A stretch of DNA of 64,000 nt, taken from positions 1 through 64,000 of the forward strand of contig JAUCBJ010001928.1 in the NCBI GenBank assembly GCA_032718475.1, read 5' to 3'. The stretch's first letter is position 1. Every line of letters starts with the position of its first letter. The notes beneath the pieces are model-generated. The model saw only the letters and a list, made by a program, of their open reading frames with translations. It made no database searches and was not told where the DNA came from. The stretch is from Nemertoderma westbladi (Eukaryota > Xenacoelomorpha > Nemertodermatida > Nemertodermatidae). The position numbers and the translations under genes are program-made. Shown one piece after another: positions 33,150-44,470 of the stretch.

Positions 33150-33814
33150 TCCTGCACGTGTCCACGTGTTAGTGTAGCAGTAGCTGATGCGCCAAATCCC
33201 AGCGAAACACATGAAAATGTAACCAATGTGATAATTTTACTTACAGTATTTAAATAGGGTTGCACTTCATGTCCCTGCTTAAATAAAATTATGACTACTT
33301 ACGGTTGAACAGATATGAACATGTTGTTTCTCTGTTTCCAATTAATTTTACTTGCTTGATATTGGTCTGCCAAAAATATATTTCGTTCAACCCAAGATTA
33401 TATAGTTAATATTCTGTATGACATTGGTAGATAGTGGATTTATCTAAGTTGATCTGTGGTATGTCAATATGAATATGTTATTAGTGCAGTTGTTAAATAA
33501 CAAATGTTAGCAACTAAGAAAACACTTATTTGTTTGTAAAGTAACATGCTATTCCTGGACTGGAAAGTATGTGCATTAAACAACCACAAACATAAAGAGC
33601 ATTCATTATATTACAGTACAACAAGCAAAGGTCAAATAGTTAGGCATTCCCCTAGATTTACAGGAAATCTCAACATTATCTAAAGTTTAACAATTAATAA
33701 GTTTTTCTTTTATGTTTATTTAGTTTAAAGGAAACACAAGCTTTATAGCATTAAATCCATAGAAAATAATAAGCAATTCTTGTCAAGTAGTAGAGTTTAC
33801 ATTTATGTTCCAAC
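33150..33814. other. 5' flank of the transporter gene
   Basis: This AT-rich unique sequence contains no coding frame or recognisable repeat. The transporter promoter or upstream non-coding exons would be expected here, but no convincing TATA box or initiator could be assigned. Confidence 0.5.
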
Positions 33815-35233
33815 ATGGTTATCGATGAAAATAATGTCAACAACCCTGGTTTAATCATCAACGAAGTAAATACGGATAATCAGTTTTCGGTTTCACAGGA
33901 TGACCAAAGTTTCAGCAATTTTTCTGAGGGATCTAGAGGAAGTGCGCTCCTGTCTCTATCAATGAGTCATGTCTATATATCACCTGATGTTGATGGTAGA
34001 AAGATATCCGTGATGGATGCTATATTCAACACAACAAGTGTTTGTCAAGGTATGTTTATGATCAGCCTACCATACTGCCTTTATTTGGGAGGCTATGTGG
34101 GTTTATCAGTGATCCTGTTTGGTACAGTTATATCAGGCTACACTGCCAGTCTGTTAGGTTCATGTTTATATGACATTCGCCCTGATGGCTCTCGACTTCG
34201 GACAAGAAATACTTATGAAGACATCGCTTTAGCTGCATGGAATAACAAATTCAACCTGTATATAATTCGTATTGCCCAATTTATTGATGGGTTCATGGCA
34301 TGTGTCCTGTACCTTGTACTCAGTGGTAGCCTATTAAACAAGGCATTTCCTTGGCTGACCCAACAGGCTGGGCTTGGTATACACACATGGACACTGATAT
34401 CGGCATTCCCAGTATTGTTTTGTGTTTTTCTTCAAAGTTACAAGGTTGTAGCCAAGGTGAGCTTCTGGTGTGCTCTCACAAGTTTCTTTGTTAACGCACT
34501 CATTCTAGGTTATTGCTTCTCTCAGGCTTCAAACTGGAAGTTTAGCGTTATTACTCCTTATGGCGAATCCTATGAATCCTTATCTGTTGCTATCGGTCTC
34601 ATTATTCTTAGCTATGCTGGTCACATTATCTTTCCACCTATGGAGGGATCAATGGCAAAGCCTGAAAAATATAATACAGCGTTGTTTTGGGCCTATGGAA
34701 GTGCAGGAGTTGTAAAGGCCTTCTTTGCATTAATATGTTTCATTACTTTCGCAGAAAACACAGATGAAGTCATTTCTAACAATTTCCATATTCAATGGCT
34801 CAGAATTAGTGCAGATGTGGCACTGGCTATGAAATCGCTCTTGTCATATCCATTGATGTATCTCGCAGGAGTGAGTATGTTGGAAACTTGGGTCTTACCA
34901 AATAGAAATTCTAATGTTTCAACTACAAAATATTGCAGTCTCAAGAAGTCAGAGCTAGCAGTGAGAATTTTGTATCTAATAGCTGGTCTATTAATTGCAT
35001 TGTTTTTGCCATATTTTGCTATCTTATCTGGTCTGGTGGGAAATATAACTGGAATGCTGATTTCGTTTATATTTCCATCATTGTTTAATCTGAAACTCAA
35101 CTGGGTCAAACTCCGTTTGTGGCAGAGAATAGTAGACAGTTTGATTGTAATAGTTGGGAGCGTAACTGGAGGTTTCGGTGTATACTTTTCTGCCTATGCT
35201 CTAGGAAAAGCTGTAGCTAAAGACTTACTTTAA
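33815..35233 (+). CDS. VIAAT/SLC32-like amino-acid transporter
   Basis: This 472-residue protein of the amino acid/auxin permease (AAAP) family most resembles SLC32A1 (VIAAT/VGAT), the proton-coupled loader of GABA and glycine into synaptic vesicles. Visible signatures are NTTSVCQGMFMISLPYCLYL and GGYVGLSVILFGTV in TM1-2, VLYLVLSGSLLNKAFP, IIFPPMEGSMAKPEKYN (counterpart of the LPSLEGNM segment), KSLLSYPLMYLAGVSMLE, and IFPSLFNLKLNW near the end. About ten membrane segments follow a roughly 70-residue polar N terminus, as in VIAAT (human about 525 residues). The coding region has no intron; ATG 33815 lies in CAACATGG, a good initiation context. An AATAAA lies at 35410-35415. Substrate cannot be read from the sequence: it may be a divergent paralogue and not the neuronal VIAAT. 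Confidence 0.85.
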   Translation: MVIDENNVNNPGLIINEVNTDNQFSVSQDDQSFSNFSEGSRGSALLSLSMSHVYISPDVDGRKISVMDAIFNTTSVCQGMFMISLPYCLYLGGYVGLSVILFGTVISGYTASLLGSCLYDIRPDGSRLRTRNTYEDIALAAWNNKFNLYIIRIAQFIDGFMACVLYLVLSGSLLNKAFPWLTQQAGLGIHTWTLISAFPVLFCVFLQSYKVVAKVSFWCALTSFFVNALILGYCFSQASNWKFSVITPYGESYESLSVAIGLIILSYAGHIIFPPMEGSMAKPEKYNTALFWAYGSAGVVKAFFALICFITFAENTDEVISNNFHIQWLRISADVALAMKSLLSYPLMYLAGVSMLETWVLPNRNSNVSTTKYCSLKKSELAVRILYLIAGLLIALFLPYFAILSGLVGNITGMLISFIFPSLFNLKLNWVKLRLWQRIVDSLIVIVGSVTGGFGVYFSAYALGKAVAKDLL

Positions 35234-35409
35234 ATCTGATCGAGATTGAATCTAAATTTTTTTGGTATTTATATGTCGTTGTTATCTATTAAATTAATTC
35301 TATTAATTTGTTAATTCTACTATTTTAATTTTAGATCAAAAGTCAAATGTTTACTATTTTACCATCAATAGTGTGCATAGGGATTATGGATTAATGTATG
35401 ACAACTACC

Positions 35410-35415
35410 AATAAA
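35410..35415 (+). terminator. Candidate polyadenylation signal of the transporter
   Basis: AATAAA occurs 177 bp after the transporter stop codon, a plausible distance for a short 3' UTR. AATAAA is common in AT-rich DNA, so this is tentative. Confidence 0.35.
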
Positions 35416-36494
35416 TCGAAAGATTATAATGCTTGTATCTGTTTTGAAGTACTTATTATTTCAATATTTCAAAGTGTCACTACTGTACTCATTCTGCTAT
35501 GCAGAAAATACTGCAATTATTGGAGACAGGCCCATAGGGGGACAGGTTACTAGAAGAGTTAAGCATGCATTTCACCATATACTGTATGCTGTATACTATA
35601 TACTGTATGTTTAACATGTTTGATGTCTTATCACTTTGATAGCAACTAAACTAGAACGCAGCATTAATTCCGTTTTGATTGATGCGGTACTATTGGTACA
35701 GCAATCTTTCCATGTTCATTCATATTTTATTTTAAAACAAATAAATTGCACACCATACTCTATATTCAATTTAATATTTAGATATTTTCGGTTTTCACCT
35801 TAATGAACATGAGTACATGAAGAAATTATTAAAAATGTGGATCTCATTCCCACTGTATGAGCTCGTTCGACCTAGTCATACTAGCAAAGCCCACCACTGC
35901 ACTGCAACCTGTTCATTTACCGCAATCAGTAATAATAGAGTTTGCGGTATTTAGGTAATAACAATTGTAGTAGTTTAATTTTGTTGATGGATAACTATCT
36001 TGTATATGTGGTGATAGATTTCGTATTTTTTAGTTATTTATCCATTCTTAATCAGTATAATATTTGGTGATTGATTTAGTATTTTTTTGGTTATTTATCC
36101 AATCTTTGGTGAATTTTTCAGAATTTTTGCTGATAATATATGATTTTATGGTCGAGTCATTTTGAGTAAATTAAGTAATTTTGGTCATCGAAATTATGAA
36201 TCAGTATCCAAAATGCTATCCATCTACTAAAATATTTGTATTGTATCGAAATATAGTATCTGAATTAAGTTTAATGAGATACTTATTTATGGTACAAAAC
36301 AAATATTTTGGTGATTGATTCATAACATTGGTAATGAAAACCTTCACCTAAACCTTCATCTTTAATCATCATCAAATAAAAAAATGCTTCCACCCGCCAG
36401 AACTGAGGATTGAACCAGATTGGTCTATCTATCTATTTATAATCGACCTACTGCATTGAAGCTGCACATTGAGATGCTGGCTTAAAATAATATT
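35416..36494. other. AT-rich non-coding DNA downstream of the transporter
   Basis: No gene is seen. A weak internal repetition near 36005-36330 (TTTGGTGATTGATT..., GGTTATTTATCC) suggests old degenerate tandem copies. Confidence 0.4.
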
Positions 36495-36645
36495 TTACCA
36501 TCACCATGGAATCCACAATTGCAAGTCCAATGCAGTGTGCATTAAGAATTATATGCCGGCTTATCAACCAAATTGCACCGTCGCAACTCCTTATCCACCA
36601 TGGCTTTCGCGAGATTATCCGCATCTTCAAGGCCAGTTGTGTTCC
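36495..36645 (-). pseudogene. Fragment of the trinucleotide-tailed LINE, old copy
   Basis: Read on the minus strand, about 150 bp match the end of the LINE at 32247-33149: GGCCTTGAAGATGCGGAT is shared, and GGTGCAATTT with GATAAGCCGGCA follow in the same order. Many substitutions show that this copy is older. It covers only the last 50 or so codons and the start of the 3' UTR. Confidence 0.7.
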
Positions 36646-37377
36646 TTTTATCCATCCTTTTACTTCCAGATTGGTACACAACAAGCATGCCACAATGAAT
36701 TTTGAGTCTCGCGCCATAAACTGTAGTGCCATTATTTGCGTATATTTTATATTTAATTCAGATGGTCCAGTTCTGTACAATATCAAACTAGATACAGAAA
36801 TGGCATATTGATCAGTCATTCTGTGTATCAAAATATAAGTAAGCACATCATCACATAACTACAATTCTGGCAAAGGGGGCTTATCTGTACATTGATTTCA
36901 AATCTGATGATAGTTTTGAGGTTTGATTGCTTCTGTCTGTCTGTTTGTCCATCAATGAGTCTGTCAAAATATATGAACTATGGGGTTTTTTTTCTGGTTG
37001 TTAATTTAAAATCTGATGTCAGTTTTGACGTACAATGGTATCCTTGTATTGTCCGTAAAGATATTTCTGTTAAAATATAAGAATGCCAAACACCAAAATG
37101 AAATTCTCAGTATGGGGGCTTTTCTGGTCGTTGACCGACTGTTCGTGCATGTCAGCCAAAATATAAGAAAGCACATCACCTATCTAAAATTCGCACGTGT
37201 TTTCATGGTCAGTATTTGGTTTTCAAAGCAGTGTTAGGCTATACTGTACTATCGACTATTGGTTCGGATATCGAGATCTACTATATCTATGCATACTCTA
37301 TTAAAATATATTCCACCGATGAAAAACATTAAATTTGCAATATTTCATGTATTAATTCATATACCTATGCAAATTAA
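36646..37377. other. Degenerate ~130-bp tandem repeats, non-coding
   Basis: A loosely repeated unit containing AAAATATAAGAAWGCACATCA and AATCTGATGWYAGTTTTGA recurs near 36826, 36900, 37005, 37070 and 37155. No gene is visible. Confidence 0.4.
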
Positions 37378-38372
37378 GTGTAAACGTTATGCCCATGCCC
37401 AAACCCAAAACCCATACTAATGCCCAAAACCATGCACAAAACCCATACCCAAAACCCATGCCCAAAACCCATGCCCAAAACCCATGCACGAAACCCATGC
37501 CCAAAACCCATGCCTAAGTTTCAGTTAATGAATACTGAATGTGGTAGATACGTCGCCACATCCGAATTTTACCGATTTGCGAGATGTTGAATCCTCTAAC
37601 AACAACCCATAATCGGTCGAAGGAGTGTCCCACTCTTCCCACAAAGTATCACTAACAAGCGTAAATATTTTTATCCCGCCTGTTGGCTGAGGCTCTGGTC
37701 TTTGTCTCGATCTAGCAATTCCTTTTGGGGCTGTTCAGTTCATAGAGTCTTCTCTTAATCTCTGCATCTATACCGATAGGCCAAATTAAGTAATTGTATA
37801 TGATTCAGACAATCATATGCAATTACTTAATTTAAGGTATCCGATTCTATTTAGAATCGTATCATAATATGTCAATCAGAATCATATTAGAGTACTCATT
37901 AGCCAATACTCTACAGTAATTTAGCTTAATATAATATCTACGCATTAACAGCAATAGAGTAGGTCTATTAAAGGCAACCGAATATTGCTGGGAAGCTAAA
38001 TTGGCTTATAACAGCGTAAGCTACCGTACTAACAGTATCAGTGTGTAGTACAGTTTAAAAGTATTTTTAGATTATTTATTTTTCACTAATAAAAAATTAA
38101 TAAAACACTATACCATAACAGTACAGCAGTACAAAATACTTGGCTTTCTAGGCCTCCAGTTATTTGATAGCCATAAACTTCGGCTATAAGCTACCTTGGG
38201 TATGACTTTGGGTATGGCTTTTTGGTTTTGCTTTTGAGCATGGGTTTTGGGCGTGTGTTTTGGCATGGGTTTTGGGCATGGGTTTTGTGTTTGAGCATGG
38301 GTATTGGTTTTGGGCATGGGTTTTGCGCATGGGTTTGTGCATGGGTTTTGGGCATTGGAATAACGTTTACAC
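37378..38372. repeat. Inverted-repeat element whose arms are a 13-bp minisatellite
   Basis: The left arm (37378-37515) opens with GTGTAAACGTTAT and continues as tandem CCCATGCCCAAAA units. The right arm (about 38205-38372) is the inverse, GGGCATGGGTTTT units ending ATAACGTTTACAC. About 690 bp of unique AT-rich DNA separates them. The shared flanks show that the arms were an inverted repeat before or while the 13-bp units amplified, as in a non-autonomous DNA element. No transposase is encoded. The minus-strand open frame through the right arm is a by-product. Confidence 0.75.
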
Positions 38373-38767
38373 CCATGAAAATTCTCTAATAAACATTTTT
38401 CGCATTTTATTTTTAAATTTTTTATTTTCAATTTTTTTTTTAAAATCCGATTACAAAAAACCATAGACAATGAATGACAATAAATTAATTTAAGAATGTT
38501 TTTTTTCCTGTTGTCTTTGGATACAAGCAAAAACTCAATTTATTAATATTTTGGTGTTGTTTCGCTGTTTCCACCTTATAAAGCAAATTCTTTATTTATC
38601 TCAAAATGTGAAATTTTGCCTAATTTTCAAAAAATGTACATTATTTATCTTATATGTTGACTAAAGTTTGCATTAAGTGCTTTATTATCAACTTTTTTAA
38701 ATCGAACACCTAACTATTAAATGATATACTTTTAATAGATTTGTACCAAGTGGTGCTTTATACACAC

Positions 38768-38899
38768 ACAATTCCACCAAAATTCATCTTAAAATGGTTT
38801 GCTTATAATTGGTGTTCAACAAGTAGTAGTTTAACAATTCCAACAAAATTCATCTCAAAATGGTTTGCTTATAATTGGTGTTCAACAAGTAGTAGTTTA
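38768..38899. repeat. 66-bp tandem duplication
   Basis: Two adjacent 66-bp copies begin ACAATTCCAMCAAAATTCATCT and end with AACAAGTAGTAGTTTA; they differ at few positions. Confidence 0.85.
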
Positions 38900-40435
38900 T
38901 AATCTATGATGGTGTGTGAGTTTCTTTTTATTTAACCAAGACCAGTATGATTAGGAATGCTTATAGTGAGAATGATTACTTTAAAGTGATCTCAATTTTA
39001 TTACTCATGGATGACATTTAAGCTACAGGCAGCAGTTGCATTGCCTTATTTGACTATTGTGAAGCATTGGAATGCCAATAAATTAAAATGATTATTTCAT
39101 TATGATTAATGGGGATTTCTTTCAAGATTATGTGATGTCAACTTGCTTAGGTATTAATATAAATTTTTGTACGCACTATGTTTATCTGGGTTCAATCTTC
39201 ACAGGGAATGCGGGCAACTAAAATCAGTATTAAATTGTGGGACCGAAAATTGAGGAATGAGCAAACAAATCTGCAATATTTTGTGGAAGAATACAACATC
39301 GAATTTTGTATTCAGAGGTGAATATTTACTAATGATTCCCAAGCTTTACTTTACAGTATAAAATCATAGGTTTTCAGATAGCAGAGCAGTTTTACTGAAG
39401 TATTTAAATAGTATGGTGCGATGTTTGATACTATCTGTGCATTGAGCATGAGCAGGCACAAACGGCAATTAACACCCACATACACCCCTACACACCTACT
39501 TTTATAAAACGGCCATAGTATAATTGTAACAGTTCGCTGATGGCTCGCAGTTTTGACTCGCCCCACATGTTTCTTATTGGGATTGGTATAGCCCCACTGC
39601 CACTATCATATTGATTGCTGCATGCAATGAGGAAGTCATTCTTAACAAGATTCTCAAGAATTAGCATTTGGAGATGGAAATTCCATTCCATGTGGATTTT
39701 GATATGTGAAAAACACAGCCTCAGGATTTAAATTTATTCAGAGTTGACATAACTGTTCATTCTTGAATAATGACAAGACATGATGAATTGACAAAGTGCA
39801 ACAACATATTATGACATTGCACAACATATTGAAAAAAAGGATTAAATTGCAAGTATATTTACACGAATCATAACCCATACATTCCAGAAAAAATTAAAAT
39901 AATTGTAGTACTAGTTTAAAGATGAACTGGGATGCTGTGTCAGTACTTCATCCAACATCCTGCTTTAATGTTCACTAACTATTTCTTTATGAGTTAAATA
40001 TAGTGTGAGCCAAGCTTCCCTACACATCTGATTTGATTTATGCTCTAAGAATAACATAATATTTAACCCTATTTGACCCAGGAGGGGGGGGGGGGGGGGG
40101 ATTTTAGAAATTCATATGTATCTTTGAGTCAGATTTGTTGGGAAAGCAGAGATTTTGTGACTTTTCATAAAATTTAATGGTTTATCCAACAGAGCAAATG
40201 CCATTACTTATACGGCTATGTTAGTTTTCGTCTGTGGTCCCTCTCTGGGACGCATGTCCAGTATTTTTGTGTTAAAATTTTCAAAAGTTTTTCAGGCTCA
40301 CTAAAATTAATTTCGCTGCTCACGATTGTGACACTGAAATATATCGTACCTTGTCGATTTGGGCATTTTTGGATACGTGTCAATGTGCGGCGCATGAAAA
40401 ATAGAAATAGCATAAATTTGATAATCAAAAATGAC
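38900..40435. other. AT-rich non-coding DNA with a G tract
   Basis: No gene is recognised. A run of about 17 G lies near 40084-40100. Short open frames here are not protein-like. Confidence 0.45.
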
Positions 40436-40960
40436 ATTGGGGGTTTTCCACGATGCTGATCACGAATATGACACTCGAAAATATCGTATTATCTAACCAA
40501 ATTCGATTTATGCCGTTTGAAATTTTATGCTACTTGTATTTTTCATCCCACCAGACAAGCACCAAAAACGATAGTTGCATTACCACATGATTTTGCATGG
40601 AATGATTTTGTATCATTTTTGTTGTATCATGATCATCGACCTTGAAAACCCGTATACCTTCAGAATTACAAAATCAAAGGCAAAATTTAAAGTTTGTAAT
40701 TTTGCTACTTGTACTTTTCATTCTGGGGCTCCAGAACGGCACCGAAAATGATGTTTGCATTACCAGGAATATTTTCAACTAGTTTCATCGTGATCAGCGA
40801 CCTCGGAAACCCATATTCCTTCAGAATTATCAAACCAATAAGAAGACTTTTTAGTTTAACATTTTTTACTTGTACTTTTCATACTGGGGGACCGAAATAG
40901 CACCAAGAATGATGGTTGCATTGCCAGGAAATACTCTATTGTGATCAGCGACCTAATATC
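40436..40960. repeat. Three degenerate ~170-bp repeats
   Basis: Each copy has ACTTGTAYTTTTCAT, a GCACCRARAAYGATRKTTGCATT core, GTGATCAGCGACCT and CCTTCAGAATTAY. Copies start near 40535, 40705 and 40870. Divergence is high, so they are old. No coding function is seen. Confidence 0.55.
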
Positions 40961-41422
40961 GGGATCGAACATTTAAAATGACCTGCCCAGCCCAGGGCCA
41001 ATTACGTAGTGAAAATAACCCGGGCCAGATCAAGGCCATTGTGACGGGACTGGTAGAGTTGACAGTTTCAGTCCCGACCGGTGAAGGTTGTACGCGTCGT
41101 CGCGTTTGCAAGCTGCTGGCTTGTTGCTGGATATGTGAGGCCAAAGGCCGTTGAAAATAAAGGGTTAAATTCTCAGTGTTGATAATCACAGCAGTTAATA
41201 GTAGCACAGTCTGAATGTCATAATATCCGATGCACAATAACAGTAACAACGATATAGTAATGATCTAATAACGACGACGGTCAAAACTATAGTTGTCAAA
41301 ACTATAGTATAAAACTATAGTTTGATAGATATAGATATACTGTATGATCACATAAAGGTAGATATTTTAATATCATGCGCGGTCGGCCAGAATTATTATT
41401 TGATGTAGATTAGACGAGACAT

Positions 41423-41701
41423 ATGCTTTTATATGAAGATGATCATGTGGACCTGCTTGAGTGGGAAGCTATGAATGGTGGCGATGGATGTAAAAGTGAA
41501 GCAAGTAGTAATGCGGGCATCGAAATAATGTTTGATGTTGTTGATAACATTGAGGTCAATAATGTCTGCAATTTCAAGATTGTTGAGCCAGAGATATCAT
41601 CAGATGACAACTCAGTGGATGATGTTGTTGAAAGGTATATCCCACATATTAAGAAACAGAAAGCCTCATCATATCCAGATTATGTTCCATCACCTGAATA
41701 A
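41423..41701 (+). CDS. Small acidic open frame, unknown
   Basis: This 92-codon frame is rich in Asp, Glu and Val (for example PEISSDDNSVDDVVERY). It resembles the acidic N-terminal part of some DNA-transposon proteins, but no diagnostic motif is present. There is no supporting neighbour gene, and it may be a remnant exon or chance. Confidence 0.2.
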   Translation: MLLYEDDHVDLLEWEAMNGGDGCKSEASSNAGIEIMFDVVDNIEVNNVCNFKIVEPEISSDDNSVDDVVERYIPHIKKQKASSYPDYVPSPE

Positions 41702-42664
41702 AGTGTCAACTAGATCAAGGTGTGAGTGGTGGTTGTGGGTGGGTTCAAGTGGTGGTGCTGGGGAGGGTGCAGTGCGACTGGTGGTGGTGGTGATTTGTGG
41801 TGGCACATTGCAACCTTCGAACCTTCTTATTTATGATACTGCCTCTGGGGTTTATTACATATCCTCGACTGGTGCAATCATTCGACAGCAGGTTCTCTGA
41901 ACGAAAACCGGAGGTCTAGTGGGAAGGGAGGTAGATATTCTACTAGAGGAGCACACAGGAATCGGATCAGGGACTTCCGATATTATCATTCCCTATGATG
42001 GAAGTCTCCTTACAAGTAAAGTGTTCCTTTTTCACTTTTCTACTTCACTTTTCATAGAAGTGTTCACTTATGAGTGTTCCAACATTCATATCGGAATAGT
42101 AAATTAAATACATGGGTAGGTAGCAATTTATGATATTATTTATGACCAGCTGATCAAGGGGGTGAGCAGGCCTTGTATTATGATGGCCTTGGCCAGATAG
42201 GCTTAAGTAATTTTATTATTAAAGAAGCATGAGAGCTATTATTTTCATTATAAATAATTTCCAACATCAGCTGCTTTTATTACCTATCATCGAACTAACA
42301 ATTATTGCTTACATTGGGTGGTTATGTAATTCACTAATTTCCATGCAGAGATTATTGTATTAGGGTTAATATGGAGTTTAATAGGGAAATAACTGAATAA
42401 TTAAAAATTTACAAATGTTCCCAATGTACAGTACGCAAAAAGAAGAATTTTCATGATATTCGAGCATGTCAGTGATTAATATATATATAATATAATATAA
42501 TCTCTATTAAAACCTGAAGTAGATTAGAGGTTAGATTAAAAAAACCTTGAAATTCGAGTAATATTACCCATATTGACGTTTGGATGATAGTTCTGTGCAT
42601 TTACAAGTCATGTGATTTTATAAGTTGAAATTGTTTTATTAATCTTTATCTTTAATTAAGCAAA
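41702..42664. other. Non-coding DNA downstream of the globin B gene
   Basis: A GT-rich patch (41715-41820) is followed by AT-rich sequence. This covers the expected 3' UTR of the minus-strand globin gene ending at 42665. No other gene is visible. Confidence 0.4.
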
Positions 42665-42814
42665 TCATCCCTGACCATCTACCTCCATTTCATACCCTTT
42701 TATAAGATTGTAAGTGATTATTCTGAATAACATTATCCAAGCTTCTTCCACTGCAGTTGACCAAACGCTTGACAAACTTGGTTTGATTGTGTCGAAAAAC
42801 TGCCTTCCAAATAC
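42665..42814 (-). CDS. Globin gene B, exon 3 (G-H helices)
   Basis: On the minus strand an acceptor TATGCAG precedes a 150-bp coding exon beginning VFGRQFFDTIKPSL and continuing WSTAVEEAWIMLFRIITYNL to a stop (TGA, 42667-42665). This is the globin G-H region: the conserved Trp and the helix pattern match neuroglobin- and cytoglobin-like proteins. The exon begins in phase 0, as expected for the conserved G7.0 intron, and joins exon 2 at 45822-46038 across a 3.0-kb intron. It was too short to stand out as a long open frame and was found by comparison with exon 3 of globin A. Confidence 0.82.
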   Translation of the reverse strand, partial: VFGRQFFDTIKPSLSSVWSTAVEEAWIMLFRIITYNLIKGYEMEVDGQG

Positions 42815-43089
42815 CTGCATAGGAACCATACGTTTACTGAATTAATAATACTAGATATATATATTATTTCATTTTTGATTATTTTTCTCAATATAGGGTA
42901 CATAAACTATTCTTAGTTATATGTATATGCAGGTATACATATTAATGGTTAACTTGCAGTGTTCAAAGGACTTACTTGTATTGTAAGTTCTATTATAATA
43001 ATTCACGAAATGAATCGGAGTTGAGCTGTTAATGCAAATGCAATTAATTATATTATAATATATATAATTTTGTACAAAAACAGAGAAAA

Positions 43090-43318
43090 TGAGGAAGCAT
43101 GTCGCCGGTCATTGAACCATTGGTTTGTACGTTTCGGTCAATCATGCCTCGTTATGGGATATGCAACTTAAGACTGCTTGTTCAGTAGAAGTGGATTAAA
43201 TAGGAAAGCACCGATATTCAGGGGAGAGTCGCTGAACTGGTTTGCGCTACTGGCGAGGAATGACTCACATATAGCGCTGGTTCAACCACCCAGTGGCAGG
43301 CTTCCTCATTTCTGAAAA
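43090..43318. mobile_element. Short non-autonomous element with ~15-bp inverted ends
   Basis: AGAAAATGAGGAAGC at the left and GCTTCCTCATTTCT at the right bound about 230 bp of GC-richer sequence within AT-rich DNA. The interior begins and ends with diverged inverse sequences (TTGAACC and GGTTCAA). Size and ends suggest a MITE inside the globin B intron. The flanks are too simple to identify a target duplication. Confidence 0.45.
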
Positions 43319-43689
43319 AAAATTATATTATAATATAATAATTCATAGCTGTTTGCGATCTCAAGTTTTAAGACTATACACTAATATTATGAATTTCAAA
43401 TTTTATAAAGAAATATTTTTCCTCCTTCCCTGCCCTAAATAACCATGGAGATTACACATTGTTTCATAAACATTGTATTGGCCAATACAATGCTGTAATG
43501 TCCTAGTTGAGTAATGTTACAATTTTGGAATAAAATATTAAACCTCCACTAATATTGTAAGTATCATCTTCTTAAGGAAGCTGTACGGCTCGCATCCAAT
43601 AAGTATTCAAATTAGGTTGGGTGGATTGTGCCCCCCCCCCCCCCCCCCCCCACCACTCCATCCTTAAATAAAGTGTGACATACCTACCC

Positions 43690-44470
43690 CTTTCGAAATT
43701 TCTGAATCCGCCACTGATGTGTAGTGATGTACCTCAGTCATTTGCGGTTACGTCAACCAGAAATTCCCACATTTCGCACATTTGGGGAAATGATAAACAA
43801 ATATAAAATTCCTTTTAACCATGGGTTTAAGAATATGATTCTTATAAACTCCATACCAATAGCATACCGCACTCGCCTGAAGTTAGAGTACAAGGGCCCA
43901 AAGTTACTAAATGCCTATGTGACAATTTCCTCTGAAACTCCAGCTAGACGAGCTTATCAACTTTTCATTTAAAAAAAGTCCAAATTGATGTTTGAGCCGT
44001 TGACAAATGGTCTGGAAAATTTTCAATAAATATTTCAATAGAAAATTGTAATCATTGGTGGAAAATTGCGAAAAATAGCTCCCATGATATTCGATTATGG
44101 AACTTTCCATATCATTTGTTACATCGAAGAATCCCGACAGACAGTTTTCTAGCTAGGATTAACACTTCATTCCGGGTTATGTTCTTTCTGTAGAACTTCA
44201 GAGGAAACATACACACATCTGTTTTGGGATTGCATGCATACACAAAACATACAAAAATTTTATAACAAGTCTGCGATCATGGGGCTGCGGGAAACCACAG
44301 TTTTTCAGAAAAATCATAGGAAAAATCCTAGGTTTTAGTGGCAAGGTTCCAAAGCTGGTAAATGTAATTTTATTGATATCTAAATACTATATTTATTGTG
44401 AAAAATTTAGAGAAATGCTAAATCGTCTTCCTTCTGGTGTAAACTAATTCATCGTTATGCTGGAGTCACA
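43690..44470 (+). pseudogene. L1/Tx1-like LINE ORF2 C-terminal remnant
   Basis: A decayed frame contains YLSHLRLRQPEIPTFRTFGE, then WWKIAKNSSHDIRLWNFPYH and LLHRRIPTDSFLARI, and in a shifted frame CSFCRTSEETYTHLFWDC. The last is the Cys/His motif at the end of L1-type ORF2 proteins. At least three frame breaks are present. It lies within the 3.0-kb intron of globin B in the opposite orientation to that gene. The RT core is missing. Confidence 0.7.

Noticed and set aside
38108-38530. A 140-codon minus-strand frame rich in Asn-Pro-Cys and His
   Set aside because: It reads through the 13-bp minisatellite arm and has no independent support.
40953-41249. 98-codon minus-strand frame in a GC-rich patch
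   Set aside because: It is low-complexity and without a recognised family; it looks like a decayed repeat fragment.
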